From Treponema sp. (GTDB taxonomy: Bacteria; Spirochaetota; Spirochaetia; Treponematales; Treponemataceae): 12,293 bases of DNA. This document shows, piece by piece, positions 1-7,166 of the stretch (positions are counted from its first letter, which is position 1; every line of letters starts with the position of its first letter). The stretch is from NCBI GenBank assembly GCA_031290005.1, contig JAITOJ010000146.1:1-12293 (forward strand), written 5' to 3'. The position numbers were made by a program, and so were the translations under genes. The notes under the pieces were generated by a model. It made no database searches. It saw only the letters and a list, made by a program, of their open reading frames with translations, and had not been told where the DNA came from.

Positions 1-4
1 CCCG

Positions 5-27
5 GCTAACCCCTATTCAGGATTAGC
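5..27 (-). other. stem-loop at the window edge
   Basis: GCTAATCC (27-20) and its partner (12-5) form an eight-pair stem on the minus-strand RNA, one pair being G-U, with a seven-base loop. On the plus-strand RNA the same position would be a C-A mismatch, so the structure favours minus-strand transcripts. It lies about 80 bases into the transcript predicted from the promoter at 113-142. Its role cannot be judged because the window ends here. Confidence 0.35.
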
Positions 28-112
28 TTCATGTCTTCCTTCCCTTCCCTATTACTGTCACATATCATCACCCGCCCCAGCCTGCGTATTTCCGCTTAGA
101 GGTAAGTGTTTT

Positions 113-142
113 ATACTACTCTATCCCCAAATTCTTTGTCAA
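113..142 (-). promoter_or_regulatory. putative sigma70 promoter directed out of the window
   Basis: On the minus strand a perfect -35 hexamer TTGACA (142-137) is followed 18 bases later by TAGTAT (118-113), a four-of-six match to the -10 consensus. A/T-rich runs around 165-184 lie upstream. Transcription would start near 105 and leave the window at base 1, so it would serve a gene not seen here. No strong intrinsic terminator separates it from the phosphoglucomutase gene. Confidence 0.5.
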
Positions 143-171
143 GCGGTTTTGGGTAAATAACCTGAAATTTT

Positions 172-828
172 TTAATTTTTTTGTTTCCCATAGCAATCCG
201 CCAGGGACGCAATATACATATCCGCGCCGGGAAGCAATTCTTTCCTGCCCACACCTACGGCGAACATTCCGCCCCGCTTTGCCGCCTCAATCCCCGCGCG
301 GGAATCCTCAAAGACCGCGCAGTCTTTTGGCGGGAGAGATACCAATCCGGCTCCTTTCAAAAAAACTTCCGGGTCCGGCTTAGCCCTGCCCACGGAATTG
401 CCGTCAATAACGGCGTCAAAAAACCGCCCGATGTTCAGCCGTTCCAGAATGAGCGGCGCGTTCTTGCTCGCCGAACCCAGGGCAATACGGCGGCCATCTT
501 GCCGCAGATATTCCAGATAGTCCTTCGCGCCCGGCAGCAGGGCGCGTTCATCGAGGGCACACAGATATTCCACATACCAGGCGTTTTTCTTTGCGGCGGC
601 GGCCTGTTTTTCAGCGTCAGACAGGGACAGACCGCCGACTTCGAGCACTATTTCCAGGGAGCGCATCCGGCTGACCCCTTTCAGGCGCTCGTTATCCCCT
701 TCGGTAAACTCAAAGCCCAATTCACGGGCCAGGCGGCGCCACGCCAGATAGTGGTATGTGGCCGTGTCCACCAGTACGCCGTCAAGGTCAAATATCATGC
801 CCCGGTATTTTTGTAATCTCGTATCCAT
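172..828 (-). CDS. pgmB: beta-phosphoglucomutase
   Basis: HAD-superfamily mutase converting beta-glucose 1-phosphate to glucose 6-phosphate through a beta-glucose 1,6-bisphosphate intermediate, feeding glycolysis. The 218-residue protein keeps every landmark of the Lactococcus enzyme: FDLDGV with nucleophile Asp14 and acid/base Asp16, DTATYHYLAW with His26, the cap-domain LKGVSR (49-54), GSASKN (118-123), AKPDPEVF with Lys150, and EDSRAGI with the Mg-binding Glu174/Asp175. The presence of LKGVSR and SASKN separates it from generic HAD phosphatases. It shares 41 nt with the end of the second GH65 gene. A GGTGA ribosome-site element lies six bases before the ATG; an internal ATG at 798 would avoid the overlap but has weaker spacing. 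As the beta-specific step, it confirms that the GH65 enzymes upstream make beta-Glc1P. E. coli YcjU plays the same role beside YcjT. Confidence 0.95.
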   Translation of the reverse strand: MDTRLQKYRGMIFDLDGVLVDTATYHYLAWRRLARELGFEFTEGDNERLKGVSRMRSLEIVLEVGGLSLSDAEKQAAAAKKNAWYVEYLCALDERALLPGAKDYLEYLRQDGRRIALGSASKNAPLILERLNIGRFFDAVIDGNSVGRAKPDPEVFLKGAGLVSLPPKDCAVFEDSRAGIEAAKRGGMFAVGVGRKELLPGADMYIASLADCYGKQKN

Positions 829-3085
829 CTTTTGTCACCCTTATATTGTGCATAACCCCGCCCAGAACCGTTGAAAAGCTCACGCTCCGCCAGGCTTTGG
901 GCAGCCGGGGCGTGATTTTGATTTCCCCGTGCTCCACAGAGAAACCGCAGAACCCCTGAACCGCCACCATCCATGCCCCGCCGTTTGCCGCCGGATGGGT
1001 GCCGCCGATGTAGACCAGACCCGCAAACTGCTTGGACTTGCCGGTTATGTCGGTTTCGGCGGTTTTCAGGAAATACGGATAGGCCCGTTCGCTGTCCCCG
1101 GTTTCGCAGGAAAGCAGGGCGTACATGCAGGCGGACAGGCTTGAACCGTGCTCCGTGCGCCCTTCGTAAAAATCCAGGTTTGCTTTTTTCACCGCACTGG
1201 AAAAATCCGTGCCGAACAAAACCAGCATGGCCACTACGTCCGCCTGCTTGATAATCCGGGTGGCAGCCGCCACCCCGGCGCCGCCCCAGTATTCCCGGGG
1301 GTCTTTCAGGCGGGAGCGCACTTCGGCAATTGAGCAGTCTTCCAGCCGGAAATAGCCGTCAAACTGTTCGATAATCCCGGCAATCCCCGTTTCAATCCCC
1401 GCCTGACTGGGCTGGGGAAGATACAGGTGGGGAAGCGCGGCCTCCATAGAGGCCAGGTCGTCCTCAAAATCCAGTTTATCGAGCAGGTCGGCCAAAAAAT
1501 CCGGCTCCATTTTCCGAAACCCTTTGATATACTCCAGCGCCGTCTCAAAAACCGCGAAAATCATCCGGTTGGTGAACGCGTTGTTGTGCACCCGCTCGTG
1601 GTACTCGTCAGGGCCGGTCACGTCCAGCGCCTCATAGCGCTTTTTTCCCGGCGAATAGTAGAGCCAGGACAGAAAAAACCGGGCGCACTCCAGTATGACT
1701 TCCAGCGCCCCTTCGCGGAGAATTGCCGTATCGCCGGTATGGTCAACGTATTTGTGTATGCCATAGACGACGTCGGCGCTGATGTGAATCTGCTTGTCCC
1801 GGAAATAGGTGCGCACAGGACGACCGGTGAACACATCAATGACGTTGAATTCCGTGCAGGCGTCGTCCCCGGTTTCCTGACTTTCCCAGGCGTAAAAGGC
1901 CCCTCGGTATCCGTATTCCGCGGCCTTGCGTTTTGCCCCCGGCAAAGTTTGAACGCGGTAGCGGATGAACTGGGCCGCCAGGCCCGGCTCAACGCAGAGA
2001 AAATAGGGGGCCATGAACATTTCCGTATCCCAGAAAATTGCACCCTTGTAGGTCTGCCCGGAAAGCCCCCGCGCGGGAATGGAAAGGCTCCTGCCGTGCC
2101 GGGGGGCGATGATGTGCAGGTGGTACAGGCTGTACCGCAGACAGCGCCGGACATAGTCGTCCCCTTCAATGACCACGTCGCCGGTTTCCCAGATTGCGTC
2201 CCAGCGTTGTTGATGGGAGACGAGTGTTTCTTCCCAGCCCGCGTTCAAAGCGCCGGTGACCGCCTGTTCCGCCAAGGCAGCCAAATCCCCTCCCCCATCC
2301 GTGCGGTTCGCGCGGTCTGGGGTAACATCCCTGTTTGTATAGACCGCGCCGCACACCTCGAATTCCACGGGGGCCTTCCCGTCCAAGCGCACGGTATATA
2401 TATGGAAGATTCCGTCACCGGACTGCTGGATTTCATGTTTTTCAATCCCGCTGCCGCCGCCGTTTTTTATCCCGTCCAGGCCGGATATGCCGGAAGCAAC
2501 GGCCAGGGGGATTTGCTGTTCCAGGGTGCGGCATTCTGCGGTAAGCAGGGGAGCTGAGGCCGCAAAGCGGAAACCGCCCAGATGGGGGCCGTTCAGGTCG
2601 CGCACCGCGCAGTTCACGCCGGTTTTGACGGTCACCATGACCGGCACGTCAGAGGACAGGGCGTATGTTGCGCAGAGCCGGTGCACATTGGACATATCCG
2701 CGAACCGCCGGGCGCGCAGGGTCAGGGCGCCGGCAGGGGAGCCGCCCACGCGCCACGTAGTTTTGCGGGAATAGATGCCGTACCGAAAATTGAGCGCCTG
2801 TTCGTGGGAAAGCAGATGGCTACCGTCAAGGCGGAGAGGGAGGCCGTCCACAGAAAAGGCGGTATACAGCGGGTCCGGGGCGTTCACCGGTTCCCGCCAG
2901 AGTTCTCCCTGCTGGTCATATATGCCGCTCAAAATCGTGGCGGGCAGGGCCGAAGCGTCCGCATCGTCAGGCACGCCCCGGCGGCCCAGATAGCCGTTCC
3001 CCGTGAGGAGCCGGTTCCCGTTTTGAAGCAAGTCCTCGGTGGTTGTGCCGTCGTCACTGATGTCCCATTCCTCAAGCCGGTACAT
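788..3085 (-). CDS. GH65 glycoside phosphorylase (second, divergent)
   Basis: A second cytoplasmic GH65 enzyme, 765 residues, clearly divergent from its neighbour. The N-terminal sandwich contains GNRLLTGNGYLGRRG (23-37). The catalytic barrel carries GLSGQTYKGAIFWDTE (340-355), GPDEYH with general-acid Glu494, KQAD (613-616) and HGSSLS (646-651) at the phosphate site, so all key positions look intact. Its acceptor loop is longer (YAWESQETGDDAC from about 398, then FRDKQIHISADVVYGI from 428) and unlike the short CNLWQ loop of the first enzyme. This suggests a different acceptor or chain length. General layout resembles kojibiose phosphorylase YcjT, and the loop resembles the nigerose/kojibiose group as I remember it. 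The ATG directly follows the upstream TGA, with GGAG nine bases before it, so translation is probably coupled. The 3' end overlaps the beta-phosphoglucomutase by 41 nt. Confidence 0.94.
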   Translation of the reverse strand: MYRLEEWDISDDGTTTEDLLQNGNRLLTGNGYLGRRGVPDDADASALPATILSGIYDQQGELWREPVNAPDPLYTAFSVDGLPLRLDGSHLLSHEQALNFRYGIYSRKTTWRVGGSPAGALTLRARRFADMSNVHRLCATYALSSDVPVMVTVKTGVNCAVRDLNGPHLGGFRFAASAPLLTAECRTLEQQIPLAVASGISGLDGIKNGGGSGIEKHEIQQSGDGIFHIYTVRLDGKAPVEFEVCGAVYTNRDVTPDRANRTDGGGDLAALAEQAVTGALNAGWEETLVSHQQRWDAIWETGDVVIEGDDYVRRCLRYSLYHLHIIAPRHGRSLSIPARGLSGQTYKGAIFWDTEMFMAPYFLCVEPGLAAQFIRYRVQTLPGAKRKAAEYGYRGAFYAWESQETGDDACTEFNVIDVFTGRPVRTYFRDKQIHISADVVYGIHKYVDHTGDTAILREGALEVILECARFFLSWLYYSPGKKRYEALDVTGPDEYHERVHNNAFTNRMIFAVFETALEYIKGFRKMEPDFLADLLDKLDFEDDLASMEAALPHLYLPQPSQAGIETGIAGIIEQFDGYFRLEDCSIAEVRSRLKDPREYWGGAGVAAATRIIKQADVVAMLVLFGTDFSSAVKKANLDFYEGRTEHGSSLSACMYALLSCETGDSERAYPYFLKTAETDITGKSKQFAGLVYIGGTHPAANGGAWMVAVQGFCGFSVEHGEIKITPRLPKAWRSVSFSTVLGGVMHNIRVTKDGYEITKIPGHDI

Positions 3086-5401
3086 TCAGGGCGTCTCCGG
3101 CGTTTGGGCGCGGGGGATAGTCAGCCCTTTGCTGTCCAACCGGCAGGGACGGCCGTAAATCACCAGGGGAATCTGGTCAAAATCCGTATCTACGGCGGAA
3201 AAAACGACTTCTTTTTTGCCCACCCGCACGCGGATACGCGCCCCGCGATAGAGGATGCGGAATTCATAGCTTTCCCACCGGGCGGGCAGCGTAGGGTTAC
3301 AGACCAGAACGTCCCCGTCGCTCCTGAGGCCCCCGAAGCCGTAAACAATGTTCATCCATGCGGCGGCAATGCTGGTGGTGTGCAGACCCTCGGCGGTGTT
3401 GCGGTTGTAGTTGTCCAAATCCATACGGGTGGCAAAGCCAAAAAATCGGAAGGCTTCTTCGCTTTTTCCCAGTTCCGCGGCGAAAATTGAGTGAATGGAC
3501 GGCGACAGGGAGGACTCGTGAATCGTGTGCGGCTCGTAGGTTTCATAGTTGATTTTTTTGACTTCCGGGGAAAATTCCTGATTATACAGAAACAGAAACA
3601 TCAGCACGTCGGGCTGCTTTATCATGTCGGTGCGGTAAATGCGGTCATACGACCAGTGGTAGTAGAGCGGAAAATCGGAGACCGGGATTTGGGAAATCTC
3701 GATGTGGGGCAAATCAAAGTACCCCTCGTGCTGCTCAAAGAGTTTGGTCTTTTGGTCAAAGAGGAGTATCATTTTTTCCGCGCATCGAATAAACTCCGCC
3801 CGCTCCTCCGGGGACAGGCCGGTTTTTTGCGCCAGCGCCGCGTAGTCCGCAGGGGAGCTTTGTTCCATGTCCGCAAGCACCGCGCCGGTGTATTCAAAAG
3901 TCTTCTTGGCCATGAAATTGGTGTAGCAGTTGTGGTTCACCATCAGGTGAAACTCATCAGGCCCCATGACCGCGTAAAACCCGAAGCCGTTCTTGTTCCA
4001 TGCCCCCCGGCAGGCCAGGAACCGGGAGATTTCCACCAGCATCTCCGCCCCGTGGGTATGGAGGAATTCCATATCCCCGCTCACTCGCACATAGTGGGCG
4101 ATGCCGTAGGCCACGGCGGTGCTGGCCTGGAATTGCAGGCTGGCGTGCTGCCAGAGATTGCATCCCTCCTCGCCATTCAGAGTGGCCACGGGATAGCAGG
4201 CCCCCTGGCAGTCAAGCTGGCGGGCGCGGATGCGGGCCTGGGCCAGGGTGGCGTAGCGGTAGTCAAGCAGATTGCGGGCGGCCTTGAGGTTTGAAAACAG
4301 ATAGAAGGGCAGGCAGTAGGTTTCGGTGTCCCAGAAGGTGTGGCCGTTATAGGCTTCGCCGGTGAGGCCCTTGGCGCCGATATTGTTCGAGGGGTCGTAG
4401 CCGTGATAGGTCTGGCGCATCTGGAAAATACAAAACCGGATGCCCTGTTGGTTGAGTTCGTCCCCTTCGATGCGGATGTCCACGGCGTCCCACACCCTGG
4501 CCCAGTAGTCCTCCTGGGCTTTCAAAGCCTTGGCAAAACTCCTGACTCCGGCGGCACGGCGCACACCGAGATCCCAAAGGGCATCCGCCGCCTCGTTCGG
4601 CGTTTTTTCCGCCAGATTGCAGACTTTTTTTTCGACCCAGGCTTCCCTGCCGGAAGACAGGGGCAGCGTCACGGTATACCCTGCCGTTTTGTCCGCTTCG
4701 TATTGCATAAAACGCGCGCCAGAGCTTGCGCCGCACACAAAGCCGGAAAATATCCGCTGGCCTGTGCGGACCGTGACGGCCTGAATCGCCGCGCCCTGCC
4801 CCGAACCGGTTTCAAACCAGTCCCGCTGTTCCGCGTTCCAGTAGCATTTTTTGTTCCAGCCGTGAAGGGTATTAAAACTGTTTGCCACGCGGACAGACGC
4901 TTCAGCGCTCCCGGTATCCAGGGTGAGGGAGACCCGCTGAAAGCCCTCCTCGGCCTGTTCCATGTTGAGGAAGCGCAGAAACGACACGCCCACTGTCCGC
5001 CCGTCAGGCAAAATCCAGTCGAAACTGCGGGTAAACGTGCCTTTCCGCATATCCAGTTCACGGCGGAACCGGGCGATTTTTGAGCGCCCCATATCCAGGG
5101 TTTCATCAGTCACACGGATTTCCGTGCTGAGCCAGTCCACGGCGTTCACCATGAAATGGGTTTTGGTGACGATTCCCTTATAGGCGGTTCCGGGGGTGTC
5201 CTCTTCTTCGTAAATACCGTTGAAATAGCTGCCCCGCAGGGACTCAACGCTCCCTTCTTCGTCGGCGCAGCCCCGGACGCCCATATATTCGTTGCCCAGG
5301 GAAAAAATCGATTCCGAAACCAGATTGCGTTCAGGATGCCAGTCGTCCTCAATTATTTTCCAGGGGTCGCATACCAGATAGGTATCCGCGTGTTTTCCCA
5401 T
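3086..5401 (-). CDS. GH65 glycoside phosphorylase (first of two)
   Basis: Cytoplasmic inverting phosphorylase predicted to split an alpha-glucoside with phosphate into beta-glucose 1-phosphate and an acceptor. The 771-residue length is normal for GH65. An N-terminal beta-sandwich (about 1-270) opens with LVSESIFSLGNEYMGVRG; a linker leads to the (alpha/alpha)6 catalytic barrel (about 315-690) and a small beta C-domain. Visible landmarks are GLTGEAYNGHTFWDTE (345-360), GPDEFH with the general-acid Glu483, KQPD (595-598) and the phosphate-site HESSLS (628-633). The acceptor loop reads CNLWQ (414-418) where maltose phosphorylases have HNEW, so maltose is not the obvious substrate. There is no signal peptide. 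GGAG lies eight bases before the ATG, and the TGA abuts the next ATG. Family and mechanism class are firm; the linkage (nigerose, kojibiose, glucosyl-glycerol or other) cannot be read from sequence. Confidence 0.94.
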   Translation of the reverse strand: MGKHADTYLVCDPWKIIEDDWHPERNLVSESIFSLGNEYMGVRGCADEEGSVESLRGSYFNGIYEEEDTPGTAYKGIVTKTHFMVNAVDWLSTEIRVTDETLDMGRSKIARFRRELDMRKGTFTRSFDWILPDGRTVGVSFLRFLNMEQAEEGFQRVSLTLDTGSAEASVRVANSFNTLHGWNKKCYWNAEQRDWFETGSGQGAAIQAVTVRTGQRIFSGFVCGASSGARFMQYEADKTAGYTVTLPLSSGREAWVEKKVCNLAEKTPNEAADALWDLGVRRAAGVRSFAKALKAQEDYWARVWDAVDIRIEGDELNQQGIRFCIFQMRQTYHGYDPSNNIGAKGLTGEAYNGHTFWDTETYCLPFYLFSNLKAARNLLDYRYATLAQARIRARQLDCQGACYPVATLNGEEGCNLWQHASLQFQASTAVAYGIAHYVRVSGDMEFLHTHGAEMLVEISRFLACRGAWNKNGFGFYAVMGPDEFHLMVNHNCYTNFMAKKTFEYTGAVLADMEQSSPADYAALAQKTGLSPEERAEFIRCAEKMILLFDQKTKLFEQHEGYFDLPHIEISQIPVSDFPLYYHWSYDRIYRTDMIKQPDVLMFLFLYNQEFSPEVKKINYETYEPHTIHESSLSPSIHSIFAAELGKSEEAFRFFGFATRMDLDNYNRNTAEGLHTTSIAAAWMNIVYGFGGLRSDGDVLVCNPTLPARWESYEFRILYRGARIRVRVGKKEVVFSAVDTDFDQIPLVIYGRPCRLDSKGLTIPRAQTPETP

Positions 5402-5414
5402 TATCCGTTCTCCC

Positions 5415-6272
5415 TCACCCTTTCAGTCCCGACTGCATGGACACCTGGGTTATTTGCTTCTGAAATATAAAAAAGAGCGTGATTGGCGGCAGCACGGCGA
5501 ATACGATTCCCCGCAGAATATCCACGTCGTTTGCCCGACTGCCCCGGAACTGGAACAGCCTGACCATGACAGTCTCCAGGCCGGAATTCCGCAAAATCAG
5601 ATAGGGCAGCAAAAAGTCCGACCAGGCCGCGTTCACGCTATACATCACGATGACCATGATGACCGCCTTGCTTAAAGGTACGGCAATCCGGGTGAAAATC
5701 AGAAAGTCCGAGCCGCCGTCGATTTTTGCCGCCTCGATGAGGGAGGGCGAAAGCTCGTCAAAGAAATTTTTGAATAGCACCACATAAAAGGCGTTGGCCC
5801 CCATACTGAGCCACAGGGGCAGGAAGGAACCGGTGAGCTTGAGGCGGGAAATATTGATGAACAGGGGGACAATGCTGGTGGTCGGGGGAATCAGGAGGCC
5901 CCACATGACCAGGGCAAACACCAGATTTGACCCGGCCGGCTTGATTTTGGACAGGGCGTAGCCCAGAAGTCCGTTGAAAAACACCGCGCAGGCCACGCTC
6001 CCCAGGACAGAAAACAGGGAGTTCCGGTAATACCGGATAAATTTGAGGTCGTTCCAGGTTTTGGCATACCGGCTGAAATCGAATTTCCTGGGCAGAATCG
6101 TGGTCTCCCGCACGAATTCCCGGATGTCCTTGAAGCCCGACAGAATCACCCATAACAGGGGGGCGACGCAGACACACACCACCGCCGCGCCGGACAGGAT
6201 GATCGCGGCGTACAAGAAGCGTACCAACGGCCTGGTCAAGTCGGTAGTGCGGATGATGCCGTTGTTTTCCAT
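5415..6272 (-). CDS. sugar ABC transporter permease, MalG/UgpE type
   Basis: Second inner-membrane permease of the importer, 285 residues, the usual MalG length. Hydrophobic segments lie near 17-45, 86-106, 117-138, 150-168, 201-225 and 253-271. The EAA loop is EAAKIDGGSDF (180-190) followed by IAVPL, the ATPase docking site, and the C-terminus QKQITQVSMQSGLKG is typical of MalG homologues. Its ATG shares a base with the stop of the first permease (TAATG). The stop lies 13 nt before the first GH65 gene. No nucleotide-binding subunit follows it, so the transporter must borrow an ATPase encoded elsewhere, as CUT1 systems using MsmK/UgpC-like shared ATPases do. Confidence 0.94.
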   Translation of the reverse strand: MENNGIIRTTDLTRPLVRFLYAAIILSGAAVVCVCVAPLLWVILSGFKDIREFVRETTILPRKFDFSRYAKTWNDLKFIRYYRNSLFSVLGSVACAVFFNGLLGYALSKIKPAGSNLVFALVMWGLLIPPTTSIVPLFINISRLKLTGSFLPLWLSMGANAFYVVLFKNFFDELSPSLIEAAKIDGGSDFLIFTRIAVPLSKAVIMVIVMYSVNAAWSDFLLPYLILRNSGLETVMVRLFQFRGSRANDVDILRGIVFAVLPPITLFFIFQKQITQVSMQSGLKG

Positions 6273-7150
6273 TATATGTCCTGCCTTTTGCTGATTTTGA
6301 AATACACTGCCGTCAGAGAAGCAAGAATCACGCAGATGATGACCGACACTGCCGCGGCTTTGGGGTAATCGAAGCGCTCAAAGGCGAACTTAAAGACCAA
6401 CTGCATAATCGAGATGGAGGCATTGTTCGGCCCGCCGTTGGTGAGCACCAACGGCTCGTACAAAATTTGGAACACCGAAATAATCTGCAAAATGAGCAGG
6501 GTGCGGGCCAGATTGTAAATGCACGGCAGGGTGATATAGCGCACCCGGATCCAGATGCCCGCGCCGTCAATAATGGCCGCCTCGTAGAGCGACGGGTCGA
6601 TGCCCTGCAAACCCGCGATATACAGCAGGGTGGTTGCCCCGGCGCCCTTCCAGGTGAGGGCCGCCACAATCAGGGGGATTGTCCACTTGGGATTGGTGAG
6701 CCAGGGCTGGGCTCCAATGCCGGCCTTAGCCAAAAGGATATTGAGTATCCCTGTGCCGCCGGGGCGGAAAATAAAGCCCCACATGAGCACCATGGCCATA
6801 CCGGGCACAATGTTGGGTATATATATGCCCACTTTGAACAGGGATTTTCCCTTGCGCACCTCGTTTATCAAAATCGCCAGAAAAATCGGCGCCAAAAATC
6901 CGATGACCAGGGACCACAGGGTGTAGCTGACCGTGTTCCGCAGGGCGGGCCAAAAGTCCGGGTGCTCAAACACGGCAGCGTAATTTTTGAGGCCGGCAAA
7001 TTCAATCAGCCGCATCCCGTTTGCGCGGTACAGGGAAAGCCGGATACTTTCAATCAAGGGTTCCCACACAAAAAACACAAACAATAGCACGCTGGGCAGC
7101 ATAATGAGCCACCCAGAGATATTTTTTGAGCTTTTTATCGAATTTTTCAC
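6272..7150 (-). CDS. sugar ABC transporter permease, MalF/UgpA type
   Basis: Inner-membrane permease of a carbohydrate uptake (CUT1) ABC importer, 292 residues from the chosen start. It has about six hydrophobic segments (around 13-30, 72-93, 108-127, 158-180, 214-232 and 265-284). The cytoplasmic EAA loop, EAAIIDGA at 190-197 followed by ITLP, docks the ATPase. NGGPNNAS near 238-245 is typical of MalF-like partners. I chose the GTG at 7150, 16 nt after the binding-protein stop, because AGAGGG lies nine bases upstream. The in-frame ATG at 7180 would overlap the upstream gene by 14 nt, has no ribosome site, and adds only an Arg-rich ten-residue tail. The stop overlaps the next start as TAATG, so the two permeases are probably translationally coupled. 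Confidence 0.93.
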   Translation of the reverse strand: MKNSIKSSKNISGWLIMLPSVLLFVFFVWEPLIESIRLSLYRANGMRLIEFAGLKNYAAVFEHPDFWPALRNTVSYTLWSLVIGFLAPIFLAILINEVRKGKSLFKVGIYIPNIVPGMAMVLMWGFIFRPGGTGILNILLAKAGIGAQPWLTNPKWTIPLIVAALTWKGAGATTLLYIAGLQGIDPSLYEAAIIDGAGIWIRVRYITLPCIYNLARTLLILQIISVFQILYEPLVLTNGGPNNASISIMQLVFKFAFERFDYPKAAAVSVIICVILASLTAVYFKISKRQDI

Positions 7151-7166
7151 CTTTCGCCGCCCTCTG

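Noticed and set aside
6..68. A 20-codon minus-strand open frame (ATG at 68, inner ATG at 32 with GGAAG upstream) ending in TAG within the edge stem-loop, a possible leader peptide
   Set aside because: Too short and too close to the window edge to judge; no run of regulatory codons and no visible downstream gene.
165..185. T-rich run after pgmB considered as an intrinsic terminator
   Set aside because: It is T-rich on the plus strand, so A-rich in the pgmB transcript, and no stable hairpin precedes it in that direction.
1427..2557. Long plus-strand open frame of 376 codons opposite the second GH65 gene
   Set aside because: It is the antisense shadow of a G+C-rich conserved gene; its translation is rich in Arg, Gly, Pro and Val with no recognisable motif.
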